Below, in pieces: positions 17,012-25,819 of a DNA stretch of 64,000 bases; positions within the stretch are counted from its first letter, which is position 1, and each line of letters opens with the position of its first letter. Source of the stretch: Chryseobacterium indicum. GTDB lineage: Bacteria; Bacteroidota; Bacteroidia; Flavobacteriales; Weeksellaceae. The notes under the pieces were generated by a model. The model did not search any database. It was not told the origin of the DNA and saw only the letters and a program-made list of their open reading frames with translations. Position numbers and translations under genes: made by a program. Location: positions 1,798,001-1,862,000 of the forward strand of contig NZ_JACSGT010000001.1 of NCBI RefSeq assembly GCF_021504595.1, read 5' to 3'.

Positions 17012-19071
17012 ATCAGACAGAAAAACCTCAGCAAAAAAAAGATGTAATCATCGTAGGAACAGGAATCGCCGGTTCTTTGATTGCCAAACTTTTAACAGAT
17101 CACGTTTTTGATACCGATACAAAAAAAATGATCCACCGTTCTGAAACGGACGACTCCAAAACGTATAAAGAACTATCGATTCTGATGTATGAAGCAGGAT
17201 TGGAAGCCGGGATAGAACTCGATTCTGCCACTTCAATGGTTACTTACAACGATTATATCCGTAAGTTTTACATAGAAGAAGCAAAGGTTCCGAATTCACC
17301 GTATCCGAATCTGAAACAGGCTCCCTCTCCAAATGTTCTGGATATAGAGCCGATTGTTCCGCCGTTTCCGGATAAAAAAGGTTATCTGGTACAGTTTGGT
17401 CCTATGCCTTTTGCAAGTGACGCCATTCGTGTAGGAGGCGGAACCACACTTCACTGGCTCGGAACTACCCCAAGAATGCTTCCGAACGATTTCAGACTGA
17501 AGGAACAATACGGCAGAGCGATGGACTGGCCGATTGATTATGAGATGTTAAAGCCTTATTATGAAATGGCTGAATTTGAGATCGGTGTTTCCGGAAATGT
17601 TGCTGCGCAGGAATATCCTATTAAGGAAAGTATGGAAGAATATTACGGTAAAAATTATGTTTTTCCGATGGAAGAAATTCCGCAGAGTTATATGGATCAT
17701 CAGATTATTAACGGATTGGCAGGAACGTCGGTTCAGCTGAACTTTGAAGAATATCCGATAATGCTTGTTCCGTCTCCGCAGGGAAGAAATTCTACCCCGA
17801 ATATAGCTTACGGAACCTCCAAAATAGTGAAAGCTGAAGCTTCTGAATCCGGATATATTTTAACTTTAAAGAATATTGAAAACGAAGAATACAAAGCTTT
17901 AGGAGCAGTATGGAATCCTTATATGGGAGAACGTTGTGAAGGAAATGCATCCTGCGTTCCGATCTGTCCGGTTCAGGCAAAATACAACGCTCTGAAAACG
18001 CTGAAAAAAGCTTTATATAAAGTTAATAAAAACCAGAATCTTCAGAGAAATCATAATATTCAGGTTCAGGCACAAAGCGTAGTGTACAAACTGAGTGTAG
18101 ATGTGGCAGATCAGGAAAAAATCTCTAAAGTTCACATCAGAAGATATATTTCAAGAGAGAAAACAGAGTTTGTAGAAGAAGTTATCGATACGAACGAAAC
18201 AATCGTTATTCTTGCTGCCAATGCTTTTGAAAATCCGAAAATTCTTTTAAATTCTAAATACACTGTTTTCGAAAACGGGCAAAATGTTGAAAAAACGGTT
18301 GCCAACAGAAGCGATCAGGTGGGAAGAAACCTGATGGATCACATGGTAATGCTTACTTGGGGATTATTTCCGGATCCTGTTTATTCTTACAGAGGTCCCG
18401 GTTCCACCACCAACATTTCGTCTTTTCGTGATGGAAATTTCAGAAGCGAGTTTTCTGCATGGATCTCACCTCTTGACAACTGGGGATGGAGCTGGCCGGC
18501 TTTTTCTCCGGGATCAGACCTTTCAGAATTTTTAAATGACGGACTTTTTGGAGAAGAACTGAAAGATGCATTAACCCACAGACTTTCCAGACAGGTGCTT
18601 TTCCATTTTGAAATCGAGCAGCTTCCGAATCCGGATAACCGTGTAACTATTAACGACCAATATCTGGATGTATTGGGAATTCCTCGTCCTGTTATTAATT
18701 ACGGGCTTACAGAATACGAAATGAGAGCAATGGAGCAGGCAAAATTAGCTTCAGACCAAATGTTTGCAAGACTGGGCATTGAAGATTTCACCAAATACAA
18801 TGCGACAGACAATAATACTTTTATATATAATAATGTAAGATATTCTTATAACGGAGCCGGACATATTGTAGGAACCCACAGAATGGGCGACAATCCGGAC
18901 GACTCTGTAACGAACAGCTATTGCAAATCGTGGGATCATCCGAATTTATACATTGTAGGAGCCGGAAATATGACAACTTTGGGAACTTCCAACCCTACTC
19001 TTACTTTATCCGCATTCACGATCCGTTCCGTAGAATCTATTCTGAAAGATCTGGAAACCATATTAAAATAG
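17008..19071 (+). CDS. GMC family oxidoreductase with cysteine cluster motif
   Basis: A large flavoprotein oxidoreductase, 687 residues from the ATG at 17008; the TTG at 16978 lies inside the previous gene. The FAD-binding motif VGTGIAGS is at 16-23. A CX5CX3C motif (Cys310, Cys316, Cys320, in GERCEGNASCVPIC) followed by PVQAK is typical of gluconate-dehydrogenase-type GMC enzymes. The GMC C-terminal domain carries GAGHIVGTHRMGDNP with the catalytic histidine and the final NLYIVGAGNM / NPTLTLSA FAD segment. Substrate is probably an alcohol or sugar but is unknown. No cytochrome c subunit is encoded nearby, so its electron acceptor is unclear. Confidence 0.87.
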   Translation: MNQTEKPQQKKDVIIVGTGIAGSLIAKLLTDHVFDTDTKKMIHRSETDDSKTYKELSILMYEAGLEAGIELDSATSMVTYNDYIRKFYIEEAKVPNSPYPNLKQAPSPNVLDIEPIVPPFPDKKGYLVQFGPMPFASDAIRVGGGTTLHWLGTTPRMLPNDFRLKEQYGRAMDWPIDYEMLKPYYEMAEFEIGVSGNVAAQEYPIKESMEEYYGKNYVFPMEEIPQSYMDHQIINGLAGTSVQLNFEEYPIMLVPSPQGRNSTPNIAYGTSKIVKAEASESGYILTLKNIENEEYKALGAVWNPYMGERCEGNASCVPICPVQAKYNALKTLKKALYKVNKNQNLQRNHNIQVQAQSVVYKLSVDVADQEKISKVHIRRYISREKTEFVEEVIDTNETIVILAANAFENPKILLNSKYTVFENGQNVEKTVANRSDQVGRNLMDHMVMLTWGLFPDPVYSYRGPGSTTNISSFRDGNFRSEFSAWISPLDNWGWSWPAFSPGSDLSEFLNDGLFGEELKDALTHRLSRQVLFHFEIEQLPNPDNRVTINDQYLDVLGIPRPVINYGLTEYEMRAMEQAKLASDQMFARLGIEDFTKYNATDNNTFIYNNVRYSYNGAGHIVGTHRMGDNPDDSVTNSYCKSWDHPNLYIVGAGNMTTLGTSNPTLTLSAFTIRSVESILKDLETILK

Positions 19072-19076
19072 AAAAC

Positions 19077-20567
19077 ATGAGACAAAGACTAATCAATAAA
19101 ACAGAACCTCAGGAAAATAACAGCCTTCTAAGAAGTTCTTCAGATAAAAATATCATCGTAGACGAAGCCATTTCTTTGCAGTCGTTATTATTCGACAATA
19201 CAAACAGTAAAGAAAACTGGATCGAAGGAATAAAATACCACAGTAAAAACGTAACCAATCTTTTACTTAACAACCAGATTGATGCGTTTAACGAATATCT
19301 GAGATCACAATTTGGCGGTGAAATTTCCGAAATTAATCCTACCGCAGATTTCTCCGGAGAAAAGGCTTTTCAGGTAAAAAGAGGATTGGAGAATCTGGAT
19401 TACCGTCCGATTTTACAGGATTTGCTTCAGACTGCGATTTTAATCGAGCATTCTACAATCCCTCCATATTTAACAGCTTTATATTCTATTAAAGACGGAA
19501 CGAATATTCTTCCTTCACAGATCATCCGAAGTGTAGCGGTTGAAGAAATGCTTCATATGATTATGGTTTGCAACGTGATGAATGCAGTGAGCATTCAGCC
19601 TTCGGTAAACAGACCGCAGAATTATCCTAATTATCCGATGAAACTGCCAATGAATGTGGATTTTTACGTAGGTCTGGAAACGTTTTCATCCAACAGTATT
19701 GCAACCTTTATTGCCATCGAAAGCCCAAGTAATCCTTTGGTAAAAGCACCAAAATACGATTACGATGCACAACCGGAAGCAATGTTTTCAAAAAGTGCTG
19801 TTCAGGAGGATAATTTCTGGACTCTGGAAAACATGAAGGATTTCATCATGAAAAATGTTCATACCATTGGAGAGTATTATGATGTAGTGTTCTTTTATAT
19901 TGTTGTTTTCCAAATCATTGCTTATTATAAAGCGAACGGAAGATTACCGCAGACTTTTGAAGAACTTAACAAAGGCGGAATTTTTACCGGAGATCCTGCA
20001 AAACAGATCCGTCCGGAACAATACTACGGAAGCGGCGGAAAACTCCATCCTGTTGATGCATTAGAAGGTGTTATACTTGTTTTTCAGGAAATTAAGGGAC
20101 AAGGAGAAGGCGCGGATGATTCTATTTTTGATGTAGATCCTTCACAGTTTGAGGAAGGTGCAGAATTAGCACATTATTTCAGATTTAAGGAAATTTTCCA
20201 TGAACATTTTTATTTAGGGGGAGATTACAGACCGTTCACCGACGAAAACGGAATGATGCCTGTAACCACTCCACCGGTTGGAAAACCGCTTCCCGTAGAC
20301 TGGAGTGCAGCTTATCCGATGAAACCGAATCCTAAAATGTCAGATTATCAGTCGAATCCTCAGTTATTCGAGCAGGGAAAACAATTTAATATTACGTATA
20401 AAAAGTTATTGGATGCAATTCAGGCTGCCGTAGAAGGACATTCTGAAGAACTGGCAAAATCCATCATGTATATGTATGCATTGAAAGAGCAGGCAATCGG
20501 ATTGATGAGTCAGCCATTGACTTCCCAATACAATGCAGGACCAACTTTTGAGTATCCTTCTAACTAA
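19077..20567 (+). CDS. VioB-like ferritin-like domain protein
   Basis: A 496-residue protein from the ATG at 19077, 5 bp after the GMC stop; the longer frame from 18921 lies inside the GMC gene. It contains the ferritin-like four-helix domain found in iminophenylpyruvate dimer synthase (VioB) relatives: Glu124 in ILIEHSTIPPYL, and the EExxH motif at 156-160 (VEEMLHMIM), a probable di-iron site, with a later HEHFYLGGDYRPF segment. VioB itself is about twice as long, so this is a shorter homologue. Such genes often sit next to LodA-like or flavin oxidase genes in natural-product-like clusters. The reaction is unknown. Confidence 0.75.
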   Translation: MRQRLINKTEPQENNSLLRSSSDKNIIVDEAISLQSLLFDNTNSKENWIEGIKYHSKNVTNLLLNNQIDAFNEYLRSQFGGEISEINPTADFSGEKAFQVKRGLENLDYRPILQDLLQTAILIEHSTIPPYLTALYSIKDGTNILPSQIIRSVAVEEMLHMIMVCNVMNAVSIQPSVNRPQNYPNYPMKLPMNVDFYVGLETFSSNSIATFIAIESPSNPLVKAPKYDYDAQPEAMFSKSAVQEDNFWTLENMKDFIMKNVHTIGEYYDVVFFYIVVFQIIAYYKANGRLPQTFEELNKGGIFTGDPAKQIRPEQYYGSGGKLHPVDALEGVILVFQEIKGQGEGADDSIFDVDPSQFEEGAELAHYFRFKEIFHEHFYLGGDYRPFTDENGMMPVTTPPVGKPLPVDWSAAYPMKPNPKMSDYQSNPQLFEQGKQFNITYKKLLDAIQAAVEGHSEELAKSIMYMYALKEQAIGLMSQPLTSQYNAGPTFEYPSN

Positions 20568-20576
20568 AAAATAAAA

Positions 20577-20606
20577 CTAAAGCCCGTTTTTAATAATGGG
20601 CTTTAG
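20577..20606 (+). other. Intercistronic hairpin
   Basis: A 9-bp perfect stem (CTAAAGCCC 20577-20585, GGGCTTTAG 20598-20606) lies between the ferritin-like and decarboxylase-like genes. No T run follows, so it is more likely an RNA-stability or partial-attenuation element than a full terminator. Its core resembles the GGGTTAAAGCCC palindrome of the 36.7-kb tandem repeat. Confidence 0.5.
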
Positions 20607-20630
20607 AATAAATTTAATAACCAATTTACC

Positions 20631-21437
20631 ATGAGCAATCAATTACCTCCAATTCCAAAAGGATTCGGACTTCCCTTCTATTACGCAACACTTTATAATT
20701 TCGAAGTTGCTTTTCTTGTAGACCGGGAAAAAGTTTTAAAATATCTTGAAAATACAGGACTTACCGCTTCGGATTTTAACGGAAAAGCTATTGTAAGTTT
20801 TAATTTTCAGAACTACACAGGTCAGTTTCCAAACGGAGCAAGCACAACTCAGGAAATAGAATTGAATATTGTCTGCTATCCTGAATCTCAAAAAGATACC
20901 GTGGCTTTTGTAACAGCAGAAGAATATCTGAGAGGTGAAGAACAAACGAAATTAATGGGACACAAACGCGTTTATGTTCCCTGCGATGCCGACATTGCAA
21001 TAAAGGCAGGAATAGAACTTTTCGGAGAGCCGAAATTCAAAACAACTTTCACTATTAATATTCCTTCCCTCAATGTTCCGGGACAAAATACATGGACAGT
21101 AACCTGCAATGATCCTGAAAACAGTGAAGAAACCATTTTCACCTGCAGGGCGGATGTCGCAGATCTCATTCCTGAAATGTCGGCTTTTTCGCCCATTACG
21201 GAATACGGACAAAATGAAGGAAAACTGATCGGATGCCGATGGAATATTCTGCAGCCCACGAATTTATATTTCCTTAACGAAGATGAAAGCAGAAAAAGAG
21301 TAAGCATGGAGTATGGAAACTCCGAACATCCGATGAAAAAAGATATGGAAATTCTTATTGGAGATACTCCGGCTTTCGCGGTAAGAACCAGCATGTCTGC
21401 TCCGGCAGCCATTCAGACAAGAGCATATTATATTTAA
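20631..21437 (+). CDS. Acetoacetate decarboxylase-like protein
   Basis: A 268-residue protein with the acetoacetate decarboxylase superfamily pattern: a beta-rich body, then DADIAIKAGIELFGEPKFK. There Lys135 falls at the Schiff-base lysine position of ADC (the G-ELYG-PK context), but the second lysine that tunes it is Phe136. Activity could therefore differ from classic decarboxylation; some relatives are aldolase- or dehydratase-like. It is the fourth gene of the operon, 63 bp after the previous stop with a hairpin in between. Function in the cluster is not known. Confidence 0.65.
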   Translation: MSNQLPPIPKGFGLPFYYATLYNFEVAFLVDREKVLKYLENTGLTASDFNGKAIVSFNFQNYTGQFPNGASTTQEIELNIVCYPESQKDTVAFVTAEEYLRGEEQTKLMGHKRVYVPCDADIAIKAGIELFGEPKFKTTFTINIPSLNVPGQNTWTVTCNDPENSEETIFTCRADVADLIPEMSAFSPITEYGQNEGKLIGCRWNILQPTNLYFLNEDESRKRVSMEYGNSEHPMKKDMEILIGDTPAFAVRTSMSAPAAIQTRAYYI

Positions 21438-21470
21438 TTAAACTAAAACTTAACCATAAAACCCATCATT

Positions 21471-22502
21471 ATGAATTTAGAAAGTAAAGTAAGAGGCTTA
21501 ACTTTGGGAGCACAGGTTCTCCCGTTACATAAAGTTGAATCATCAGATTTGGGAGCTCTGGCTCCTCTTGTCGGCGTTTGGGAAAACATCCAGATTCCTG
21601 GAAGCGAGGCTTCTTCGGGCTGGAACACGATTTCCGTACCGGGACAGGATACGGGCTTTGTTTTTGAGGTGATCCCTTACACAGAAACTTTAACCTTTAA
21701 TCCGGTAGTCGTACAGGCAGGAAACAGAGGTCCTGTTGTAAAAGGACAGCAGGTTGAGCAGCTAATTTTCGGATTATTGTATGAACAGCAGATTGTAAGC
21801 GCATGCGAAACGAGCTTCTGTAACGACAGGGGTTTTCCTAAAGGTTCAACCATACACGTAGAAACAGGTTTGTTTTTAAACATTGGACAGCCGAACGGAG
21901 GTTACACCATTGCAAGAATGTCGACGATTCCTCACGGTAATTCTTTATTAGCTTTAGGAAGTTCTTTTGATACAGAAAATCCGGGAACAAGCTTTTTTGA
22001 TCCCGCTTCATCCATTCCTACGATGCTGAACGGAGGACCAATTACTCAGCTGGGATATTCGGATCCGATTATCGGAAATCCGCAATTTGCGGAATTTAAT
22101 CAGGTAAATCCAAACGCTTTTCTTCAGTCTACTCTGGAAAGTTTAGTAGGTTCTAAAGGAGGAGTAACCAACATGACAGTAATTGAGATGTCTACAAGCA
22201 CTCCGGACGCGAATGGCGGAATTTTAAATATTCCTTTCATCCAGACGAATGTAAATGCGACCAAAATGGATGCAACTTTCTGGATTGAAGATATTACGGA
22301 CAGTGACGGAAATGCGGATCAGATTCTTCAGTATTCACAGACCATCAATCTTGTATTTCCGGCTACCGGTTCTGCACAACCGATTAACTGGCCTCACGTA
22401 ACAGTTAATACGATGAGAAAAAGACAGGAAACGCAGATGCAGTTCAAAAGTATGGATGAAAATGAAGCTTTTGATCCTACAGCTGGTCTTACTCCAAGCT
22501 AA
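21471..22502 (+). CDS. Nitrobindin/FABP-like heme-binding beta-barrel protein
   Basis: A 343-residue protein, last in the operon. The segment LGALAPLVGVWEN matches the start of nitrobindin/THAP4-type heme-binding barrels, and the alternating beta-strand sequence continues through about residue 180. The rest is less recognisable and may form a second barrel or an extension. The proximal histidine of nitrobindins near the C-terminus is not certain here. A role in binding a hydrophobic or haem ligand for the neighbouring oxidoreductases is a guess. A strong terminator follows. Confidence 0.55.
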   Translation: MNLESKVRGLTLGAQVLPLHKVESSDLGALAPLVGVWENIQIPGSEASSGWNTISVPGQDTGFVFEVIPYTETLTFNPVVVQAGNRGPVVKGQQVEQLIFGLLYEQQIVSACETSFCNDRGFPKGSTIHVETGLFLNIGQPNGGYTIARMSTIPHGNSLLALGSSFDTENPGTSFFDPASSIPTMLNGGPITQLGYSDPIIGNPQFAEFNQVNPNAFLQSTLESLVGSKGGVTNMTVIEMSTSTPDANGGILNIPFIQTNVNATKMDATFWIEDITDSDGNADQILQYSQTINLVFPATGSAQPINWPHVTVNTMRKRQETQMQFKSMDENEAFDPTAGLTPS

Positions 22503-22523
22503 ATTTAAATTTTGCGATTTCAT

Positions 22524-22558
22524 AAAAAACCTCCGGAGAAATCTGGAGGTTTTATTTT
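22524..22558. terminator. Bidirectional terminator, GMC operon / Lrp gene
   Basis: A 12-bp stem (AAAACCTCCGGA 22526-22537 with TCTGGAGGTTTT 22542-22553) closes on a GAAA tetraloop, with A and T tracts on either side. It ends the plus operon and the convergent Lrp gene. Confidence 0.9.
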
Positions 22559-22577
22559 ACTTTATAACATTTAGAGA

Positions 22578-23039
22578 TTAAATCGTTAATCCATGTGTAT
22601 TCTTAACCTGAGCCATCACAAAAGTACTGTGTGTGCTTCCGATAGACGGAACGGCACCGAGAATATTAAAAACAAAATTCTGGTATTGTTTCATATCTTT
22701 TACGTAGACTTTAAGCAGAAAATCAAAATCACCGGAAATACTGTAACATTCTGCCACTTCTTCGATTTCCATAATTTCTCTTTCAAATTCTACCGCCAGA
22801 TAACTGTCGTTGCTTTTTAATTTTAACTGGCAATATACCGTAAATCCTAAATTGAGTTTTTCAGCATCCAGAATAGCCGCATATTTTTTTACATACCCTT
22901 CCTGTTCCAGTCGTTTTACCCGTTCGAAAACCGGCGAAGGAGAAAGATTAACCTCTTTTGCCAGTTCTTTCACTGTTAATTTCGCATCACTTTGGAGTAA
23001 TCTGAGCAGCTGCAAATCTTTATTATCGAGATGATCCAT
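22578..23039 (-). CDS. Lrp/AsnC family transcriptional regulator
   Basis: A 153-residue regulator of full family length. The N-terminal winged HTH (MDHLDNKDLQLLRLLQ to about 60, with NLSPSPVFERVKRLE as recognition helix region) is followed by the RAM ligand-binding domain (about 70-150, with GDFDFLLKVYVKDM). Such proteins sense amino acids. Its place beside a cluster with an amino acid oxidase is suggestive but it is transcribed towards that operon, not divergently. A perfect TATATTTG -7 box lies upstream. Confidence 0.9.
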   Translation of the reverse strand: MDHLDNKDLQLLRLLQSDAKLTVKELAKEVNLSPSPVFERVKRLEQEGYVKKYAAILDAEKLNLGFTVYCQLKLKSNDSYLAVEFEREIMEIEEVAECYSISGDFDFLLKVYVKDMKQYQNFVFNILGAVPSIGSTHSTFVMAQVKNTHGLTI

Positions 23040-23072
23040 AGAATATTATTCTTTTATAGGTTATTATTATCC

Positions 23073-23080
23073 CAAATATA
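23073..23080 (-). promoter_or_regulatory. -7 promoter box of the Lrp gene
   Basis: The minus strand reads TATATTTG, a perfect TAnnTTTG match, 34 nt before the ATG; no clear -33 element. Confidence 0.45.
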
Positions 23081-23191
23081 AAGAATTATATTCTACATTA
23101 TTATAATTTTTAAGTTTATTTTGCTTAATTATTTAATATTGATTATTGTTTTATTCTAAATACCTACTTTTACTAAAACCAAACACCAGTC

Positions 23192-23289
23192 ATGCAGGTA
23201 ATACTGTTTCAAGAAAAATCATACGACATACAAGTAAAAGGGAATATTTTATAGTGAGATCACTCTAATTGCGGGGTGGTCTCCTTTTT
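23192..23289 (+). ncRNA. Candidate small transcript: 20-codon ORF plus terminator
   Basis: An ATG at 23192 opens a 20-residue ORF (MQVILFQEKSYDIQVKGNIL, stop 23252-23254). Two bases after the stop a 10-bp stem begins (23256-23265 with 23274-23283, three G-T pairs) followed by T5 (23285-23289). Upstream, TACTTTTA is a 7/8 match to the -7 box. The unit is isolated; the next gene starts 500 bp later. It may be a microprotein, an sRNA or a decayed leader. Confidence 0.3.
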
Positions 23290-23399
23290 ATATGCTTTTT
23301 TTTCCGATACATCCAATAAATATACATTTTATCTGGATATTATTATAAAAATATTTCAATTAAAAATATACGTTTTTAGTTAAAATAATCTTAGGGACT

Positions 23400-23434
23400 A
23401 CAGTTGTACAATTCGTGCAACTGTTTTTGTTTTT
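23400..23434 (+). terminator. Orphan terminator-like hairpin
   Basis: A 10-bp stem (23400-23409 with 23415-23424, one G-T pair) and 5-nt loop is followed by TTTTGTTTTT. No annotated gene ends nearby on this strand. The rest of 23040-23799 is very AT-rich with nothing else supported. Confidence 0.6.
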
Positions 23435-23799
23435 AAAAAATCTGCACTATAAATCTATCTCATATCCTGTTTTCGGAATTATTAAAATAATTACGATACA
23501 TAATATATACTATTTTTTCTCTACTTAAAAGAATATTATTCTATGAATAATTAATTTTAATTAACATTAAAGTAATTTTCACTTTTTACTATTAAAATTA
23601 AAGATTAATTTACTTATTTATTCCAATATTATCAAAAACACATCTATAAACGGTAAATTTATACGAAAATTATAATTCAATTACTATTTAATTATTTACA
23701 ATAAATATTTTCATAATTAAATATAAAAAATCAATACACAAAAATGAAATGAAGTTATCTCTGTAATGATTATTCACAGATTATATAAACTTTTAGCGT

Positions 23800-25782
23800 A
23801 TGAAAAAAAGCTATTCTTTTTTGTTATTTATTTTATTTTCATTTCCTAATCTATTTTTTTCCCAAACATATCAGCTAACAGGAAATCCCGTTAATACAAC
23901 AGGATGGACAATGGTAGCGCCAACCTCTGTAAATACAGACTTTATCCAGCTGACTCCGGACACGAATAACCAATCAGGCTCTATCCGGCTGAATCAGCCC
24001 ATTAATCTAAAATACTGCGATAAATGGAGGATAGAATTCGATTTCAGAATGGATTCTAACCAGACGGCAAACGGAGACGGTATCGCTTTCTGGTATCTCG
24101 CTAATCCCCCGGTTGCCAGTGTATTAGGCTCCGGTCTTGGTGTCTCTCAGAATGCCGTGGGATTTGTGGTAGGATTTGATACTTATAACAATACCACCAC
24201 TGCTGTAATGAGTAAGGTTCACGTCGGTTACGGACAGATCGTCAATACAACAGACACTAACAATGTTGAGTTTTTTAATGTTCCCGGAAGTTCTTTTCAT
24301 TCTCCTGATATGAATACCACACTTCCGTTTCAGGGAACCACTTACAAACATGTAGAAGTAACAGCACAGGTAGATCCGGCTGCTCCGGCAAACTGGATCG
24401 TGAAAATAACCATCAACGGAAATTTAATCTGCAACCAGTCTTTTGCACCTTCCGGAACTGCTGCTGCAATGACGGTTGGATATTTTGGTTTTTCGGCTTC
24501 TACAGGCGGAAACAGATCCAGACATTCCATTAAAAACGTAAAGGTTTTTGTAGACAAAATTCCTTTGCTGCAGGGAGCCATTACGAAAAATATATGTCCG
24601 GATCTTACCGGAATGGCAACCGTAGATTTAACTTCTTTAAATTCTCAGCTTACCACCAATCCGAATAACTATACTTTTGCCTATTATACCGGAGGTTCTC
24701 CCATCACCAATCCTGCCCAATTTCAATACAGTACAGACACCAATGTATCGGTAGTAATTAAAGATCCTTCACAGATTCTCTGCGACAACAACGATGCTAC
24801 AATTGCTTTAAAAGTTGCTCCTACCGTTACCACTACTGATGCTTCGCTTCGAACCTGCTTTCTGGAAAATAATCCGGCAACAGGATTATTCAACTTAACA
24901 ACTGCTTCTGTCATCAGTACACCTGGGGTTATTAAAAATTACTATCCTTCTTTAACCGATGCTGAAAATCAGACCAATGAAATTTCAGATCCTGTAAATT
25001 ATATTGCCCCTAATGGAGTTGTATTTATAAGAGTAACTAATTCTTTCGGCTGTTATGACATCGCAAAGGTGACTCTTGAAGTCATTCCACCAGTATTTTC
25101 TAATGTTCTGGAAGATAAAATCATCTGTATGGAAGATAAAACCACCCTGGATGCAGGGTCTGGATTCAACAGTTATTTATGGAGTACGGGCGCAACAACT
25201 CAGTCGATCAGCAATGTGGGCGTGGGAACATACTGGGTAAAACTTAAAACAGGACAATGCGTTGCTTTGCAGCAAGTAAAAGTATATGCATCGGAACAGC
25301 CTGTGATTTCCAGTATTGATATTAACAATAATGAAGTTACGGTTCATGCAATCGGCGGTACAATTCCTTATCAGTATTCATTGGACGGAATTAAATGGCA
25401 GGATTCTAATAAGTTTAAAAATATACCAAGAGGTGACATTAAAATTTTTGTAAAAGACGCCTATAACTGTGATCCTATTACCGTAAGTGTATTGGTTCCT
25501 AATCTAATCAATGTAATAACTCCTAACGGAGATGGTGTGAATGATTTCATAGATTATTCCGCACTCGCCGGAAAACAAAATCTTGTTTTCAATATTTTCG
25601 ACAGATATGGTGCACAGATTCATAAAGCGGACAAGTCTAATAAATATAAGTGGGACGGGACTATAAACGGAAGAAAAATATCCACCGGAAACTACTGGTA
25701 TTCCGTATCATGGAATGAAAATGATAAGAAAAATACTCCTGTAAAATATTCAGGATGGATTCTTGTAAAAAACCGTGACTAA
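23800..25782 (+). CDS. Secreted L-type lectin-domain protein with gliding-type T9SS C-terminal domain
   Basis: A 660-residue exported protein. The signal peptide (about 1-21) ends at FFSQ. An L-type lectin-like domain (about 22-255) contains GDGIAFWYLANPP and GFVVGFDTYNN motifs, typical of legume-lectin-like carbohydrate binding. A middle of repeated beta modules (about 260-560) includes a SYLWSTGATTQSISNVGVGTYWV segment of PKD/Ig-like type. The C-terminal NVITPNGDGVNDFI opens the CHU_C / gliding motility-associated type B sorting domain. It is probably secreted by T9SS and attached at the cell surface. The tail of the next protein is of the other sorting class. Confidence 0.88.
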   Translation: MKKSYSFLLFILFSFPNLFFSQTYQLTGNPVNTTGWTMVAPTSVNTDFIQLTPDTNNQSGSIRLNQPINLKYCDKWRIEFDFRMDSNQTANGDGIAFWYLANPPVASVLGSGLGVSQNAVGFVVGFDTYNNTTTAVMSKVHVGYGQIVNTTDTNNVEFFNVPGSSFHSPDMNTTLPFQGTTYKHVEVTAQVDPAAPANWIVKITINGNLICNQSFAPSGTAAAMTVGYFGFSASTGGNRSRHSIKNVKVFVDKIPLLQGAITKNICPDLTGMATVDLTSLNSQLTTNPNNYTFAYYTGGSPITNPAQFQYSTDTNVSVVIKDPSQILCDNNDATIALKVAPTVTTTDASLRTCFLENNPATGLFNLTTASVISTPGVIKNYYPSLTDAENQTNEISDPVNYIAPNGVVFIRVTNSFGCYDIAKVTLEVIPPVFSNVLEDKIICMEDKTTLDAGSGFNSYLWSTGATTQSISNVGVGTYWVKLKTGQCVALQQVKVYASEQPVISSIDINNNEVTVHAIGGTIPYQYSLDGIKWQDSNKFKNIPRGDIKIFVKDAYNCDPITVSVLVPNLINVITPNGDGVNDFIDYSALAGKQNLVFNIFDRYGAQIHKADKSNKYKWDGTINGRKISTGNYWYSVSWNENDKKNTPVKYSGWILVKNRD

Positions 25783-25819
25783 ACAATTTCAAACAAATAA
25801 TACCTTATAATTTTTTAGC

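Noticed and set aside
18921..19076. Longer start for the ferritin-like gene
   Set aside because: The segment is the shadow frame of the GMC gene's conserved C-terminus.
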